Below, one piece after another: positions 47,569-55,251 of a stretch of 60,957 nt of DNA. The position numbers were made by a program, and so were the translations under genes. The stretch covers positions 1 to 60,957 of the forward strand of contig JAAENP010000139.1 in the NCBI GenBank assembly GCA_024224155.1. The letters are read 5' to 3'. Numbering within the stretch: the stretch's first letter is position 1; every line of letters begins with the position of its first letter. This DNA is from a bacterium. Lineage in GTDB: Bacteria; Acidobacteriota; Thermoanaerobaculia; Multivoradales; JAHEKO01. The notes under the pieces were generated by a model that did not search any database, was not told the origin of the DNA, and saw nothing but the letters and a program-made list of their open reading frames with translations.

Positions 47569-47781
47569 TCACCCCTCCTCGAAGTACTCGAAGATCTCCT
47601 TGCTTATCAGATTCAGGCGCTTGCGCTCGGACAGCCCCTCAAGAGACGTGGTCAGGTTGCTCCGCGTCAGCAGCATGCGGGCCTCCAAGAGGTCGGTCGC
47701 CAGCCTGGCCACCAGGTCGTCCTTGTCCTTGCCCTTGCAGGAATCGACCAGCATCTCCAGCTCGACACCCCAGATCCTCAT
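47569..47781 (-). CDS. Small helical protein, unknown
   Basis: 70 residues, acidic-basic helices (KDDLVARLATDLLEARMLL, then LSERKRLNLISKEIFEYF). GGAGGAG upstream. No family recognised. Confidence 0.48.
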   Translation of the reverse strand: MRIWGVELEMLVDSCKGKDKDDLVARLATDLLEARMLLTRSNLTTSLEGLSERKRLNLISKEIFEYFEEG

Positions 47782-47792
47782 CGCTCCTCCTC

Positions 47793-48092
47793 TCAGGCGT
47801 ACGAGACGCAGGCCCCGGCGCAGTCCGCCCGCCACAGGAGCCGCTCCTCGACGCTCAGGTTCCCCTTGGTGCCGTCCCTGACATAGACGGCCACCCACGG
47901 AACGTGCCCGCCCTGTCCGGCCTCCCGGTAAACGACGATCCTGGTTATCATGCAGGGGTCCTCTCTTCCGTCCGGGGCGGCGATCCGTATCTCATGCCCC
48001 ACCCTGAAGATCCTCTCCTCGTCGTCGCTAATGCGCCAGCTGACGCTCTGGATCCATCCCTCGTCGTCCAGCATCGAGCACGGCTTTTCCAT
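47793..48092 (-). CDS. Small protein, unknown
   Basis: 99 residues, beta-rich (VSWRISDDEERIFRVGHEI, then WVAVYVRDGTKGNLSV). Ends in a Cys-containing tail. Not assigned. Confidence 0.48.
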   Translation of the reverse strand: MEKPCSMLDDEGWIQSVSWRISDDEERIFRVGHEIRIAAPDGREDPCMITRIVVYREAGQGGHVPWVAVYVRDGTKGNLSVEERLLWRADCAGACVSYA

Positions 48093-48101
48093 CTCGGCCC
48101 C

Positions 48102-48359
48102 CTATCTCTCGCCCGTCGTCTCGCCCGTGCAATACGGGCACGGCGGATTGATGTGGCACGAGCACCCCCCGGGCTTCTCGCCGAAGTACTCCCCCATCGC
48201 CGCGTCCAGCTCCTTGCTGCCCTCCGGGTCGAAGGTCCGGTCGTAGCGCCGTCGTCCCTCGTCCATCTTCGCCCAGACCTTCTCGCGTAGCTTCCGGGTG
48301 CATTCGCCGCAGTAGCCGTACCCGGAGGCGTCTGGAGTGCATCCGCACGGCAGCCTCAT
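48102..48359 (-). CDS. Small Cys-rich protein
   Basis: 85 residues. LPCGCTPDASGYGYCGECTR at the start and CSCHINPPCPYCTGET at the end give two possible zinc sites, with a charged helix between. Unknown role. Confidence 0.5.
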   Translation of the reverse strand: MRLPCGCTPDASGYGYCGECTRKLREKVWAKMDEGRRRYDRTFDPEGSKELDAAMGEYFGEKPGGCSCHINPPCPYCTGETTGER

Positions 48360-48360
48360 C

Positions 48361-48711
48361 TCATGCCCTCCCGGCTCCGGGTCGCTTTTTCTGCTTCAGG
48401 CCCTTCGCGGCCATCTGGAGCAGCCTCAGCGCCGGCTCCCTTTCCGCGCCGCACAAGAGCCTGGCGGCCTCGAGGGCGAAGATGGTCTCCGGCCTGGTCT
48501 CGAAGTCGCAGCACCCGATCCAGAAGTCCTGCTTGTCCTCCTCGTTCCACCAGCTTTTGGCGTAGGCGTGTGCCTCCGCCTCCATGTCCAGCTCCTCGGG
48601 CGGCACCGTGATGTTGCCGAAGCCGTCGCCCGGAGCCTTTGGCCTGTAGCGGGCCTCCCTGCACATGCAGCGATAGGCCTCCTTGATCTGCTCCCTGACC
48701 TCCCTGTTCAT
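48361..48711 (-). CDS. Hypothetical protein, unknown
   Basis: 116 residues, helical: REQIKEAYRCMCREARYRP, a middle with KSWWNEEDKQDFWIGCCDFE, and a Lys-rich end. It resembles unnamed phage proteins of this size; no firm match. Confidence 0.48.
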   Translation of the reverse strand: MNREVREQIKEAYRCMCREARYRPKAPGDGFGNITVPPEELDMEAEAHAYAKSWWNEEDKQDFWIGCCDFETRPETIFALEAARLLCGAEREPALRLLQMAAKGLKQKKRPGAGRA

Positions 48712-48923
48712 GCTCCCTCGCTTTTAAGATGCCCGCGCTGCCGGTATGAACCTTTACGGCGAGTCACGCCAACAGCACGGGCTCCTCGCGGTCTGGCTCT
48801 CGGCGGCGGCAACCCGTCGTGAAAGACACCGCCGAACCGCGAGCTGTACTCCTGCGGCGGCCCCTGGCCGAAGTTGGGGGGTATACGACCATGGGGCGGC
48901 CTCGTGGGTCGGACCTCGGACAC
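48708..48923 (-). CDS. Possible small protein
   Basis: A 71-residue frame from GTG ends in an ATGA overlap with the next gene. It is Pro/Gly/Arg-rich and has no clear ribosome site. The DNA here is less GC-rich than its surroundings. It may instead be a leader. Confidence 0.28.
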   Translation of the reverse strand: MSEVRPTRPPHGRIPPNFGQGPPQEYSSRFGGVFHDGLPPPRARPRGARAVGVTRRKGSYRQRGHLKSEGA

Positions 48924-48945
48924 CGCAGGAAGCAGAAACCATTGT

Positions 48946-49683
48946 TTATTCTTGGACGTTGGCGCAAATAGCCCAAACCCGCAGGGTTGCTTTCTGGCTT
49001 GTGCCAGGACGTTCGTCGGCCCTCATCCCTCTTGCCGCCCAAGACCAGACGCCTTGTAACTGGTCCGGCCAGCTATCTATGACCGCCCCTATCGCCGGAA
49101 GTGTGGTACCAGGTGGAGTAGTGACGCTCATCGTGGCGCCCCCTCCAAGTATCTTTTTTGGAAAGGGACACCATGCCCTACCGAAAATTTGGTCATAGGT
49201 CTGTAGGTCGAATACGGTGTATGAGGCATAGACAACCTCGTATCCGGGTAGTCCTGACCCTGCGGGTCCAGGCTCTCCGGGTGGTCCTTGTTCGCCGGGT
49301 GGTCCCTGTGGACCAATAGGACCGGGCGCCCCATCTGCCCCAGGCTCTCCCGGCGGACCAGACTCTCCCGGTTCCCCCTGTGGCCCCGTTGGACCTTCCG
49401 GCCCTGTAGGACCCAGCGTGAACTCGGCGATCGCCCCGTCCGTCTCGAACACGTACGCCCCGGGCTCCGTCTCCAAGAACTCCACGACGATCAGCTCCGG
49501 TGATTCGCTGAGGACCGTCGTCGGCACCCCGTCGATCAGTACCACTTTCTCATCCTCAAACGTGGCCCCGTGAATATAGGCTCGTTGCAGGTCGGCGTCC
49601 ACCTCGATCCGGTGAATCGGTGGTTGGGCAAAAGCCGTCGAGGCCATCGCCAAGATCATTAGAAAAAAACATGGTCTCTTCAT
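48946..49683 (-). CDS. Exported collagen-like protein
   Basis: 245 residues. Signal peptide [19 protein letters not shown] with cleavage before QPP. Residues 20-90 form a beta domain ([20 protein letters not shown]). About 17 Gly-x-y triplets follow (residues 92-143: [12 protein letters not shown] and so on). The C-terminal domain ends [12 protein letters not shown], a type seen in bacterial secreted collagens. Codon use and GC look lower than neighbours, so it is probably acquired. Role could be host-surface or virion decoration. Confidence 0.7.
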   Translation of the reverse strand: MKRPCFFLMILAMASTAFAQPPIHRIEVDADLQRAYIHGATFEDEKVVLIDGVPTTVLSESPELIVVEFLETEPGAYVFETDGAIAEFTLGPTGPEGPTGPQGEPGESGPPGEPGADGAPGPIGPQGPPGEQGPPGEPGPAGSGLPGYEVVYASYTVFDLQTYDQIFGRAWCPFPKKILGGGATMSVTTPPGTTLPAIGAVIDSWPDQLQGVWSWAARGMRADERPGTSQKATLRVWAICANVQE

Positions 49684-49704
49684 CGTCTCTCCTCTCCTGT
49701 TAAG

Positions 49705-50184
49705 TTAGAAATGGTCCTGTTCCGGGACCTCGACGCGCTTCGATAGCACAGCCCCCGAGCCCGGAAGCCAGCGGCCCCCTCTCTTATCGAGGCACCGGCC
49801 GCAATACAAGACCCGTTCCCAGACGCGGCCCGAGCTCCCCGGCGGGGTCGTCATCACGTGGCGCGTCCCGCACCTCCCGCAGTGGAGGACCTGCCTCCTC
49901 CAGACCACCTGTAGCTCGTCGTGCCGCAACGCGTTGGCCTCCGCCTGGGCCGCGAGGCCAATCCGGACGTGGTAGGTAGGCGACAGCTCGTGCTCGCTGA
50001 AGTACAGGCTCTCCCCGGCGTCCATCTGGCAGATCCTCAGCTTCCGCCTAAGGTCCCGGCGTCGGTTCGCCTCCTTCTTGCTCACGTACCACTCGTAAGG
50101 CAGGCCGCAGGCCATCGCCCGCAGGATCGTCTCGATCTCCCATCCCGTCAGCAGCGTGCCGGCCTCCCCGGTATCGTGGATCAT
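49705..50184 (-). CDS. Zinc-ribbon protein
   Basis: 159 residues: a helical N-terminal half, then LHCGRCGTRHVMTTPPGSSG and LYCGRCLDKRGGRWLPG, a CxxC-CxxC ribbon, and an acidic tail. ATGA overlap. Function unknown; nucleic-acid binding is likely. Confidence 0.55.
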   Translation of the reverse strand: MIHDTGEAGTLLTGWEIETILRAMACGLPYEWYVSKKEANRRRDLRRKLRICQMDAGESLYFSEHELSPTYHVRIGLAAQAEANALRHDELQVVWRRQVLHCGRCGTRHVMTTPPGSSGRVWERVLYCGRCLDKRGGRWLPGSGAVLSKRVEVPEQDHF

Positions 50185-50330
50185 CTCAGCTTCCCTCGCC
50201 GGATAACATAGAATCCCCGGCGTAGCCGCATCGCCCGCCGATCCCTCCTCGTGTACAGGTAGGCCCGGAAGGCGCCCTCCCTGGAGAAGCAGAAGTCGAA
50301 CAGCACAACGGCTATCAGCAGCTCGATCAT
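50181..50330 (-). CDS. Small membrane-like peptide
   Basis: 49 residues: MIELLIAVVLFDFCFSREG then an Arg-rich tail. One short hydrophobic N-terminus followed by basic residues; possibly membrane-attached. ATGA overlaps at both ends. Confidence 0.45.
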   Translation of the reverse strand: MIELLIAVVLFDFCFSREGAFRAYLYTRRDRRAMRLRRGFYVIRRGKLR

Positions 50331-50596
50331 CGGTCTTTCTCTCTCCCGTCCTCCGGCTCGTAGCAGTCCTTCGGCCCAGGTTTCTGGAAGCAGCAGATCA
50401 CCCCCTCGATCGTTCCGTGTAGCTTGCACCGCTGGAAGTAGTCCGACCGCTTCCGGTCCGAGTGCTCGGAGCTGGAGCACGTGTCCCAGTAGCTGAGCGA
50501 CCGCTTCCAGAATCGGATCGTCGGGTCGGTCCTCATCCTGGCGATTCGGCAGCCGGTCTGCTTGGTATGAAAGTCGAGGTGCTGGCAGGGGATCAT
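50327..50596 (-). CDS. Cys-rich protein, paralogue A
   Basis: 89 residues. PCQHLDFHTKQTGCRI, RFWKR, QRCKLHGTIEGVICCFQKPG and YEPED. It is clearly related to 51692-51955. Six or seven conserved Cys/His suggest zinc or, less likely, disulfides. Unknown function. Confidence 0.52.
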   Translation of the reverse strand: MIPCQHLDFHTKQTGCRIARMRTDPTIRFWKRSLSYWDTCSSSEHSDRKRSDYFQRCKLHGTIEGVICCFQKPGPKDCYEPEDGREKDR

Positions 50597-50979
50597 CTCT
50601 TCCCCTCGTATATGTATCTGAGCCCATTCTCGAAAGCCTTCGCCAGCTCGCCGAATCCGCCTTCGATAGACGCCCCGATCGTGTGGCCCGCCCCTTCGAT
50701 GGCCTCCGCGAGACCCTCCAGCCCCTCCTTGTGCACCTTGCCGTGGGCCTCGATCGCCCCCATCGGCGTGCACGCATCGCCGTTTCCGAGATCCCTGACA
50801 GACCGAGCTAGTCCCTCAATGGCTCCGCCGATCTGACCCGTCGTGTCCACGATGTTGAGAACCCGATCCTCTTGCCCGGAGACGAAACTGCTCTTGACCG
50901 GATAGGCCTTCCGCAGCTTGTCGATCGCCTCCGCCACCGCAAAGAGTCCCCTTTCGATGTCTCCACCTTCACCGCCCAT
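50593..50979 (-). CDS. Hypothetical helical protein
   Basis: 128 residues, helical with Gly hinges (GQIGGAIEGLARSVRDLGNG, then GASIEGGFGELAKAFENGL). Amphipathic repeats could associate with membranes or oligomerise. GGAGAGG upstream. Not assigned. Confidence 0.48.
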   Translation of the reverse strand: MGGEGGDIERGLFAVAEAIDKLRKAYPVKSSFVSGQEDRVLNIVDTTGQIGGAIEGLARSVRDLGNGDACTPMGAIEAHGKVHKEGLEGLAEAIEGAGHTIGASIEGGFGELAKAFENGLRYIYEGKR

Positions 50980-51229
50980 CGCCCCTCTCCTCTCTCTTCT
51001 TGAGATAGTCCCTGAACTGCTGCTGCTGCTCCTCCCAGAGGCCCTGATTCCACTTCCTGGCATCAGGGTCCCGAAGCTCGGGAACGGCGTCGAGAGCGGC
51101 GACCAGCTTCGTGATCGCCGCGTACTGATAGAGCTCCCTGTCCTCCCGGTTCTTCGCGCCCTCCGCCTTCTGGCAGTGAGCCAGCGCCTCCCCCGCGTTC
51201 TTGAGGATGCGGTCGGCGGGTGAGGTCAT
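50969..51229 (-). CDS. Small helical protein, unknown
   Basis: 86 residues: NAGEALAHCQKAEGAKNRED, then AITKLVAALDAVPEL, then NQGLWEEQQQQFRDYLKKRE. A helical bundle. The ATG at 51229 overlaps the previous stop; 51235 is the alternative. Confidence 0.5.
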   Translation of the reverse strand: MTSPADRILKNAGEALAHCQKAEGAKNREDRELYQYAAITKLVAALDAVPELRDPDARKWNQGLWEEQQQQFRDYLKKREERGDGR

Positions 51230-51702
51230 CGCCATTCCCCGGTCCCGTCACGCCACATGATGATCGGGTTGTACTCCCGGGCAACCAGCTCCTGCCCGTC
51301 GCTCAGCTCGAGTGCTACCTCGCAAGAAAGGATCGTCCCCGGCATCGCCCCTTTAGGAAGAGACGGGGCGCGCTTCCGGGCGCCGCGCACCTCGGCGAAG
51401 TACGGGGCCTTGTCGGGAAGATAGACCCTGTCCCCCACCTTCACGGCGCCATAGGTCGAGGGCACGAGCGCCGGTCCGTCCGGCTTCTCCCACTCCTTCG
51501 GCGTGTAGCACTTGTCCAGAACGAACGGACGCACCTCGAAGGCGTGGTAGTTGTCTCGCTCCGCCGCCTTCGCCTCCCTCATGCCTTCGATCGCCAGCTC
51601 CTTCGTGGAGAACACCCCGCCGATCCCCTGGTCGTGAATGCCGATCCTCACGACCACGTGTAGCCTCTCCGGGGGCCGGACCTCCTCGGTCTTAGTCTCC
51701 AT
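51226..51702 (-). CDS. Hypothetical protein, unknown
   Basis: 158 residues: LHVVVRIGIHDQGIGGVFST, then VKVGDRVYLPDKAPYFAEV and a C-terminal strand set (GTILSCEVALELSDGQELVA). Two small beta domains. ATGA and overlapping neighbours. No family recognised. Confidence 0.48.
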   Translation of the reverse strand: METKTEEVRPPERLHVVVRIGIHDQGIGGVFSTKELAIEGMREAKAAERDNYHAFEVRPFVLDKCYTPKEWEKPDGPALVPSTYGAVKVGDRVYLPDKAPYFAEVRGARKRAPSLPKGAMPGTILSCEVALELSDGQELVAREYNPIIMWRDGTGEWR

Positions 51703-51955
51703 CGGTCTTCTCCTCCGGCTCGTGGCACCGCATCGGCCCGGGCGGCTGGTAGCAGTCAAAGATGGAGTTGATCCGGCCCCGGAGCTTGCAGAACTGGACG
51801 TTCCGCGGGTTCTCCTCGTTCCCCGGCCCCTCGGTCCAGGTCGGGCCGCGCTCCCAGTAGCGCACCCCACTCTCGCCGAGTATCCCCGACGGGGCCTCCT
51901 GGATCGTGCAGTCGGTATAGTCGCCGTCGTAGTCTAAGTGCTTGCAGGGCTTCAT
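51692..51955 (-). CDS. Cys-rich protein, paralogue B
   Basis: 87 residues. PCKHLDYDGDYTDCTI, RYWERG, QFCKLRGRINSIFDCYQPPG and CHEPEEKTDG align with 50327-50596 position by position at the Cys residues. GGGGAGG precedes the TGATG start. Unknown function. Confidence 0.52.
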   Translation of the reverse strand: MKPCKHLDYDGDYTDCTIQEAPSGILGESGVRYWERGPTWTEGPGNEENPRNVQFCKLRGRINSIFDCYQPPGPMRCHEPEEKTDGD

Positions 51956-52143
51956 CACCTCACCTCCCCGGTGAATCGAGCCTCCTCGCGCTGCGCCTCG
52001 AGGACCTCGATCGCGAGCTTCTTCTCGGCCAGGTCCTGGAGCAGGGCCCGGATGCGGACGAGGTGCTTCCGCCCGTACGGACATGTCTCCGGGTCGGTGC
52101 ATCCGTGGGGACAAGATAGGTACCAGCCCCGGTCGCCGCTCAT
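51955..52143 (-). CDS. Small zinc-site protein
   Basis: 62 residues: YLSCPHGCTDPETCPYGRKH then a charged helix. Three Cys and two His in 17 residues suggest a zinc knuckle. ATGA start, TGATG end. Role unknown. Confidence 0.5.
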   Translation of the reverse strand: MSGDRGWYLSCPHGCTDPETCPYGRKHLVRIRALLQDLAEKKLAIEVLEAQREEARFTGEVR

Positions 52144-52253
52144 CGCCGCCCCTCCGTCCTTGCCAGATGCCGGAGACGGAGGACGAGCGCGAGCAGCACC
52201 ACGACACAGCACGCGCCGAATCCGAGAACGAAGCAGAACAAACAGCCCGTCAT
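52140..52253 (-). CDS. 37-residue membrane peptide
   Basis: MTGCLFCFVLGFGACCVVVL then LALVLRLRHLARTEGRR: one hydrophobic segment with four Cys, basic tail. ATGA at both ends. Below usual size limits but well placed. Unknown role. Confidence 0.45.
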   Translation of the reverse strand: MTGCLFCFVLGFGACCVVVLLALVLRLRHLARTEGRR

Positions 52254-53071
52254 CGCCGCCGCCGAACCGCCGTCGACTCGTCCTCGACCCACTTCACGCC
52301 GGGCACCTCGATCTGGCCGTCCGTCTTCTTGCCGTACTCGGCCAGCGCCTTCATGTTCAGCTGCCAGTACGCCGCCGGCACGATCCGCGCCTGTCCCTGC
52401 GCCAGGGCGGCCTTGTTGTAGTGCTCGACCGCCCGGCCGAGCAAGATGTTCTGGAGCCGCTCGTCCACCTCCGGCACCTTCACGATCTTGACGTGGGCCC
52501 CGGTCGGGGTCGCTATCGTTGGAGCCACGTCCATGACCAGGGGCGGCATCGTCAGCTCGGTCTGGTCCCGGAGCTCGGCGGCCTCCTCGGGGAGGCCCTT
52601 CTTCTCCAGCTTCTTGGCCTCCTTCTCCTGGGCGTCCTTGTGCGCCTGGATCTTCTTCAGCTCGTCGTTCCGGCGCTTCTGCGCCTCCTCCTCCGCCTTC
52701 CGTCGCTCCTCCCGTCGCCAGCCCACGCACCGGTCGTCCAGCGCCTTCTTGCCCCGCATGATGGCGTCCAGGGGCGCCTGGAAGAAGGCGACCCACTTCT
52801 TGCGCGCCTTCTCGATGCTGCGCTTGGCGTCGGCGATCGGCTCCAGGAGGTCGTCTCGTATCTCCTCGATCTCCCTCTTCTTGGTCTGGAGCTGGATCAG
52901 CATCTCGGTCGCCGTGTCGTGGGTGACCTGGTCGGCCACGACCATCGCCGCGCTCTCGTCCACCAGGTCGTTGGCCGACATGATGGCGGCCTTGTGCTCC
53001 TGGGTGATCTTGGTGCTCGTGCCCTTGGCCTTGAGCTGCTCCGTCGTCTCGGTCGTCGCGTTCTCTTGCAT
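52250..53071 (-). CDS. Conserved coiled-coil phage protein
   Basis: 273 residues: a long charged coiled coil (residues 40-165), then an alpha-beta C-terminus with VPAAYWQLNMKALAEYGKKT and IEVPGVKWVEDES. I recognise the plan (coil plus LN-x-x-A...PGV...E) from an unnamed phage family located near recombination genes; the molecular role is unknown. A TTATATAA promoter and GGAGGAG precede it. Confidence 0.6.
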   Translation of the reverse strand: MQENATTETTEQLKAKGTSTKITQEHKAAIMSANDLVDESAAMVVADQVTHDTATEMLIQLQTKKREIEEIRDDLLEPIADAKRSIEKARKKWVAFFQAPLDAIMRGKKALDDRCVGWRREERRKAEEEAQKRRNDELKKIQAHKDAQEKEAKKLEKKGLPEEAAELRDQTELTMPPLVMDVAPTIATPTGAHVKIVKVPEVDERLQNILLGRAVEHYNKAALAQGQARIVPAAYWQLNMKALAEYGKKTDGQIEVPGVKWVEDESTAVRRRR

Positions 53072-53092
53072 CGTCGTCTCCTCCTTGGATCC

Positions 53093-53100
53093 TTATATAA
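53093..53100 (-). promoter_or_regulatory. TTATATAA promoter box
   Basis: ATGGTTATATAAGG, 22 bp before the start at 53071 with GGAGGAG between. Upstream shares TTCTGGAAAAA with the ssb promoter, at a distance about 2 bp different. Confidence 0.55.
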
Positions 53101-53139
53101 CCATGCCGTCGGATCGCGGTCCAGCTTTTTTTCCAGAAC

Positions 53140-53571
53140 TCAGAGGCCCAGCCGCTTGCACGTCGCCCGATAGAGCGCGTCCCCCTCCTCGCCGGGGAAC
53201 AGAGCCGCGATCGCCTCGTTGAATCGCTCGCACTCGTCGGTCGACCAGTGGGTGGAGTCCTTGCTGTTCTGGCACCGGATCAGCGCCTCCCTGGCCTTGT
53301 CCAGGTTGTCGAAGAACTCCTCCAGATGTGGCTCGAGGTGCTTCTCCATGATGTCCACCATGTTCAGGCCGGACGGCCAGTCGTTGTCCCCGAACCGCGC
53401 GCATATCCGCCGTAGCGTGTCGACCGCCTCGCTCCGCTGCTTGATAAGCGCCATCCGCGTCCGGGTCGGCCCCTCGTCCATGACCATCACGGCCTCCCGG
53501 ATCATCGTCCGGGCCACGCTCCTCTGCCCCAGCTCGTAGCTCCTCTCGTCGATCTCCTCGTGCTTGCTCAC
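53140..53571 (-). CDS. Hypothetical helical protein
   Basis: 143 residues from GTG in a GTGA overlap. Helices such as VARTMIREAVMVMDEG and MEKHLEPHLEEFFDNLDKA, with NSKDSTHWSTDECERFNEAI near the end. Its stop lies 40 nt before the next promoter. No family recognised. Confidence 0.5.
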   Translation of the reverse strand: MSKHEEIDERSYELGQRSVARTMIREAVMVMDEGPTRTRMALIKQRSEAVDTLRRICARFGDNDWPSGLNMVDIMEKHLEPHLEEFFDNLDKAREALIRCQNSKDSTHWSTDECERFNEAIAALFPGEEGDALYRATCKRLGL

Positions 53572-53849
53572 CGCCACAGCCTCCTCCTTCCCTGGTTCTC
53601 GATCTCCCCGTGCCAGTTCTTGGGGCACTTCGAGCACCCGCTTTTCGCCCGGGCCGGGTTGTTGATCGCGATGACCAGGGTCTCCCGCCCCATCTCCTTC
53701 TGGAGCGCCCGCCCGGCCTTCTCGCCGTGGTGTCGCTCCACGATGAACACCTGCTTGGTGGTGTTCGTCTTGATCTCCTCCAGCCACTCCGCCCCGTAGA
53801 GCTCGAGGCCGGGGAAGAAGGCCGTCGCGAAGTTGAAGTCCTCGCTCAT
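53568..53849 (-). CDS. Small protein, unknown
   Basis: 93 residues with INNPARAKSGCSKCPKNWHG, a single CxxC...H. N-terminal strands FATAFFPGLELYGAEWLEEI. Coupled by ATGA. Not assigned. Confidence 0.48.
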   Translation of the reverse strand: MSEDFNFATAFFPGLELYGAEWLEEIKTNTTKQVFIVERHHGEKAGRALQKEMGRETLVIAINNPARAKSGCSKCPKNWHGEIENQGRRRLWR

Positions 53850-54061
53850 CGCTCGACCTCCTCCTTCCCGTCGTGCCCGTGCATCCACGCCACATGTCCG
53901 CGGCGGTCGCGCATTCGCTGCCAGGCCGCCGTGAATATATCGGCGATCTTGGTCAGCTCGTCCCTGGTAAAGTCCCCCGCCGGCAGCTCCACCATCTGCC
54001 CCGCAAGCCGCACGGTCTCCCGCTTGTCGCTGTAGCTTTTCACCCAGATCTCCTCGCTCAT
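53846..54061 (-). CDS. Small 'SYSD' phage module
   Basis: 71 residues: EIWVKSYSDKRETVRLAGQ, LPAGDFTRDELTKIADIFTA, then RDRRGHVAWMHGHDG. The same module forms the C-terminal half of 56553-56951. Function unknown; a conserved RGH...GHD end may be functional. Confidence 0.52.
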   Translation of the reverse strand: MSEEIWVKSYSDKRETVRLAGQMVELPAGDFTRDELTKIADIFTAAWQRMRDRRGHVAWMHGHDGKEEVER

Positions 54062-54333
54062 CGTCGTCTCCCCTCCTGCTGCCGGAACACCTTGATCAGC
54101 TCCCGGCACGTGACCGGCCTGGCCCCCAGGCGGAGCGCCTCCCGCCTCTTCGACTGGCAGAGGTCGTAGTGTGGCCAGCGTCTGTCCCGCACGTCCCAGG
54201 AGCCCTGGAACCACTCGGGCTGCAGGCCCAGCCGCCGCGCCATCCTCTCCAGCTCGCCCCTGGTGTCCGCCGCCATGTGGGACAGAAGCATTCTCCCCCA
54301 CGGATTCCGGGCGTCGTCGACGTAGACGGCCAT
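54058..54333 (-). CDS. DUF4031 family protein
   Basis: 91 residues opening MAVYVDDARNPWGRMLLSHM and containing WFQG, PHYDLCQSKRREALRLGARP. This matches the small DUF4031 family found in bacteria and phages, function unknown. GGAGGAGG precedes the ATG. Confidence 0.75.
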   Translation of the reverse strand: MAVYVDDARNPWGRMLLSHMAADTRGELERMARRLGLQPEWFQGSWDVRDRRWPHYDLCQSKRREALRLGARPVTCRELIKVFRQQEGRRR

Positions 54334-54355
54334 CAGCCCTCCTCCCCTGGTCTCC

Positions 54356-54440
54356 TGTGCGTTTCGTGCGTTAGCCCTGCAATCGCCCTGCGGTTTTTGT
54401 GCAATCGCCCTGCGTTTTCCGTGCGTTTCGTGCGTTTATG
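54356..54440. repeat. TGCGTTT array, copy 4
   Basis: Eight degenerate units (TGCGTTTCG, TGCAATCGCCC, TGCGTTTTCCG and so on), 9-11 bp apart, filling a 100-bp gap between two genes. The array just reaches the end of the upstream gene. Confidence 0.8.
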
Positions 54441-54768
54441 CACTGCTCGGTGCGTCCTCGTCCTCGGCCCACTCGGCCAGCCTCTTCTGCTCGAACCAAT
54501 GCCGGGCGGCCTCCTCGACCGCCTCCCGCGGGCCGTATCCCTCCCGTTCCAGCGCCTGGCACCGGCCCATCAGCCAGGCGTCGGGGATGTCCTCAAGTCC
54601 GCGCATACAGGCGAACCCCCTTTCGTGGTGGTAGGCGTCGTGGAGGGCTAGCTCCATGCACGCCAGGGTGTCCTCCCGAACGACCTCCAGCATCCGGTCG
54701 TAAGGCCAGCTCTTGATCAGCCTCAAGTTGATCGGGATCTCCATCACCAGCTTTCCATGTCTCGCCAT
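54436..54768 (-). CDS. Hypothetical protein, unknown
   Basis: 110 residues, helical: MEIPINLRLIKSWPYDRMLE, then CMELALHDAYHHERGFACM and an acidic end. It starts two bases after the previous stop. Not assigned. Confidence 0.48.
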   Translation of the reverse strand: MARHGKLVMEIPINLRLIKSWPYDRMLEVVREDTLACMELALHDAYHHERGFACMRGLEDIPDAWLMGRCQALEREGYGPREAVEEAARHWFEQKRLAEWAEDEDAPSSA

Positions 54769-54769
54769 G

Positions 54770-55057
54770 TCAGTCGTACCCCTCCTCCCCCATCAGCGCC
54801 TTGCCCGCCGTTAGCTGCCTCATCGTCCAGAACGGGGCACAGCACATGTAGCCCTGGACCCTCATCGACCCAGGTTCGCTATGAAACTCGGCGCACCGTC
54901 GGCAGAGGTCACGGTCGCAGACCGCGCAGACGTTCGGCGCCACCCTCCCGCAGAAGAAGCAGCGGTCGCCACGCCGCCAAGACCGGTACCAGTTCGTGAC
55001 TCGATGGCGGCCCGGCAGGTTCCACAAGATAAGGGCGATTCGGCTTCGTATCCCCAT
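54770..55057 (-). CDS. B-box-like zinc-finger protein
   Basis: 95 residues. CFFCGRVAPNVCAVCDRDLC then RRCAEFH gives six Cys and one His in the spacing of a small B-box or MYND-like zinc knuckle; the rest is a hydrophobic or basic flank. TGATG start. Likely protein-interaction role; not proven. Confidence 0.52.
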   Translation of the reverse strand: MGIRSRIALILWNLPGRHRVTNWYRSWRRGDRCFFCGRVAPNVCAVCDRDLCRRCAEFHSEPGSMRVQGYMCCAPFWTMRQLTAGKALMGEEGYD

Positions 55058-55251
55058 CAGCCCACCTCGCACTCGCCGGACTCGGCGATCTCCCGGTCCT
55101 CGTCCTCCCAGCCCCGTCGCCAGCCCTCATGCCGCTTAGCCGATCTCGAGTCCGCCCGGTAGGGGTTGTCCCCCAGGTCGGCCCGTCGCTGCCTGGCTTT
55201 CCGACCTCGCTTGTACGCATCGCCCTCGTGCGAGCCCTTGCTTTTCGTCAT
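55057..55251 (-). CDS. Ribosome-modulation-factor-like small protein
   Basis: 64 residues: AYKRGRKARQRRADLGDNPY then RHEGWRRGWEDEDREIAESG. The Y-x-x-G-x-x-A...NPY...W-x-x-GW pattern is that of Rmf/CrpP-like small proteins, some of which bind ribosomes. A phage copy may alter host translation. The assignment is by pattern only. Confidence 0.5.
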   Translation of the reverse strand: MTKSKGSHEGDAYKRGRKARQRRADLGDNPYRADSRSAKRHEGWRRGWEDEDREIAESGECEVG

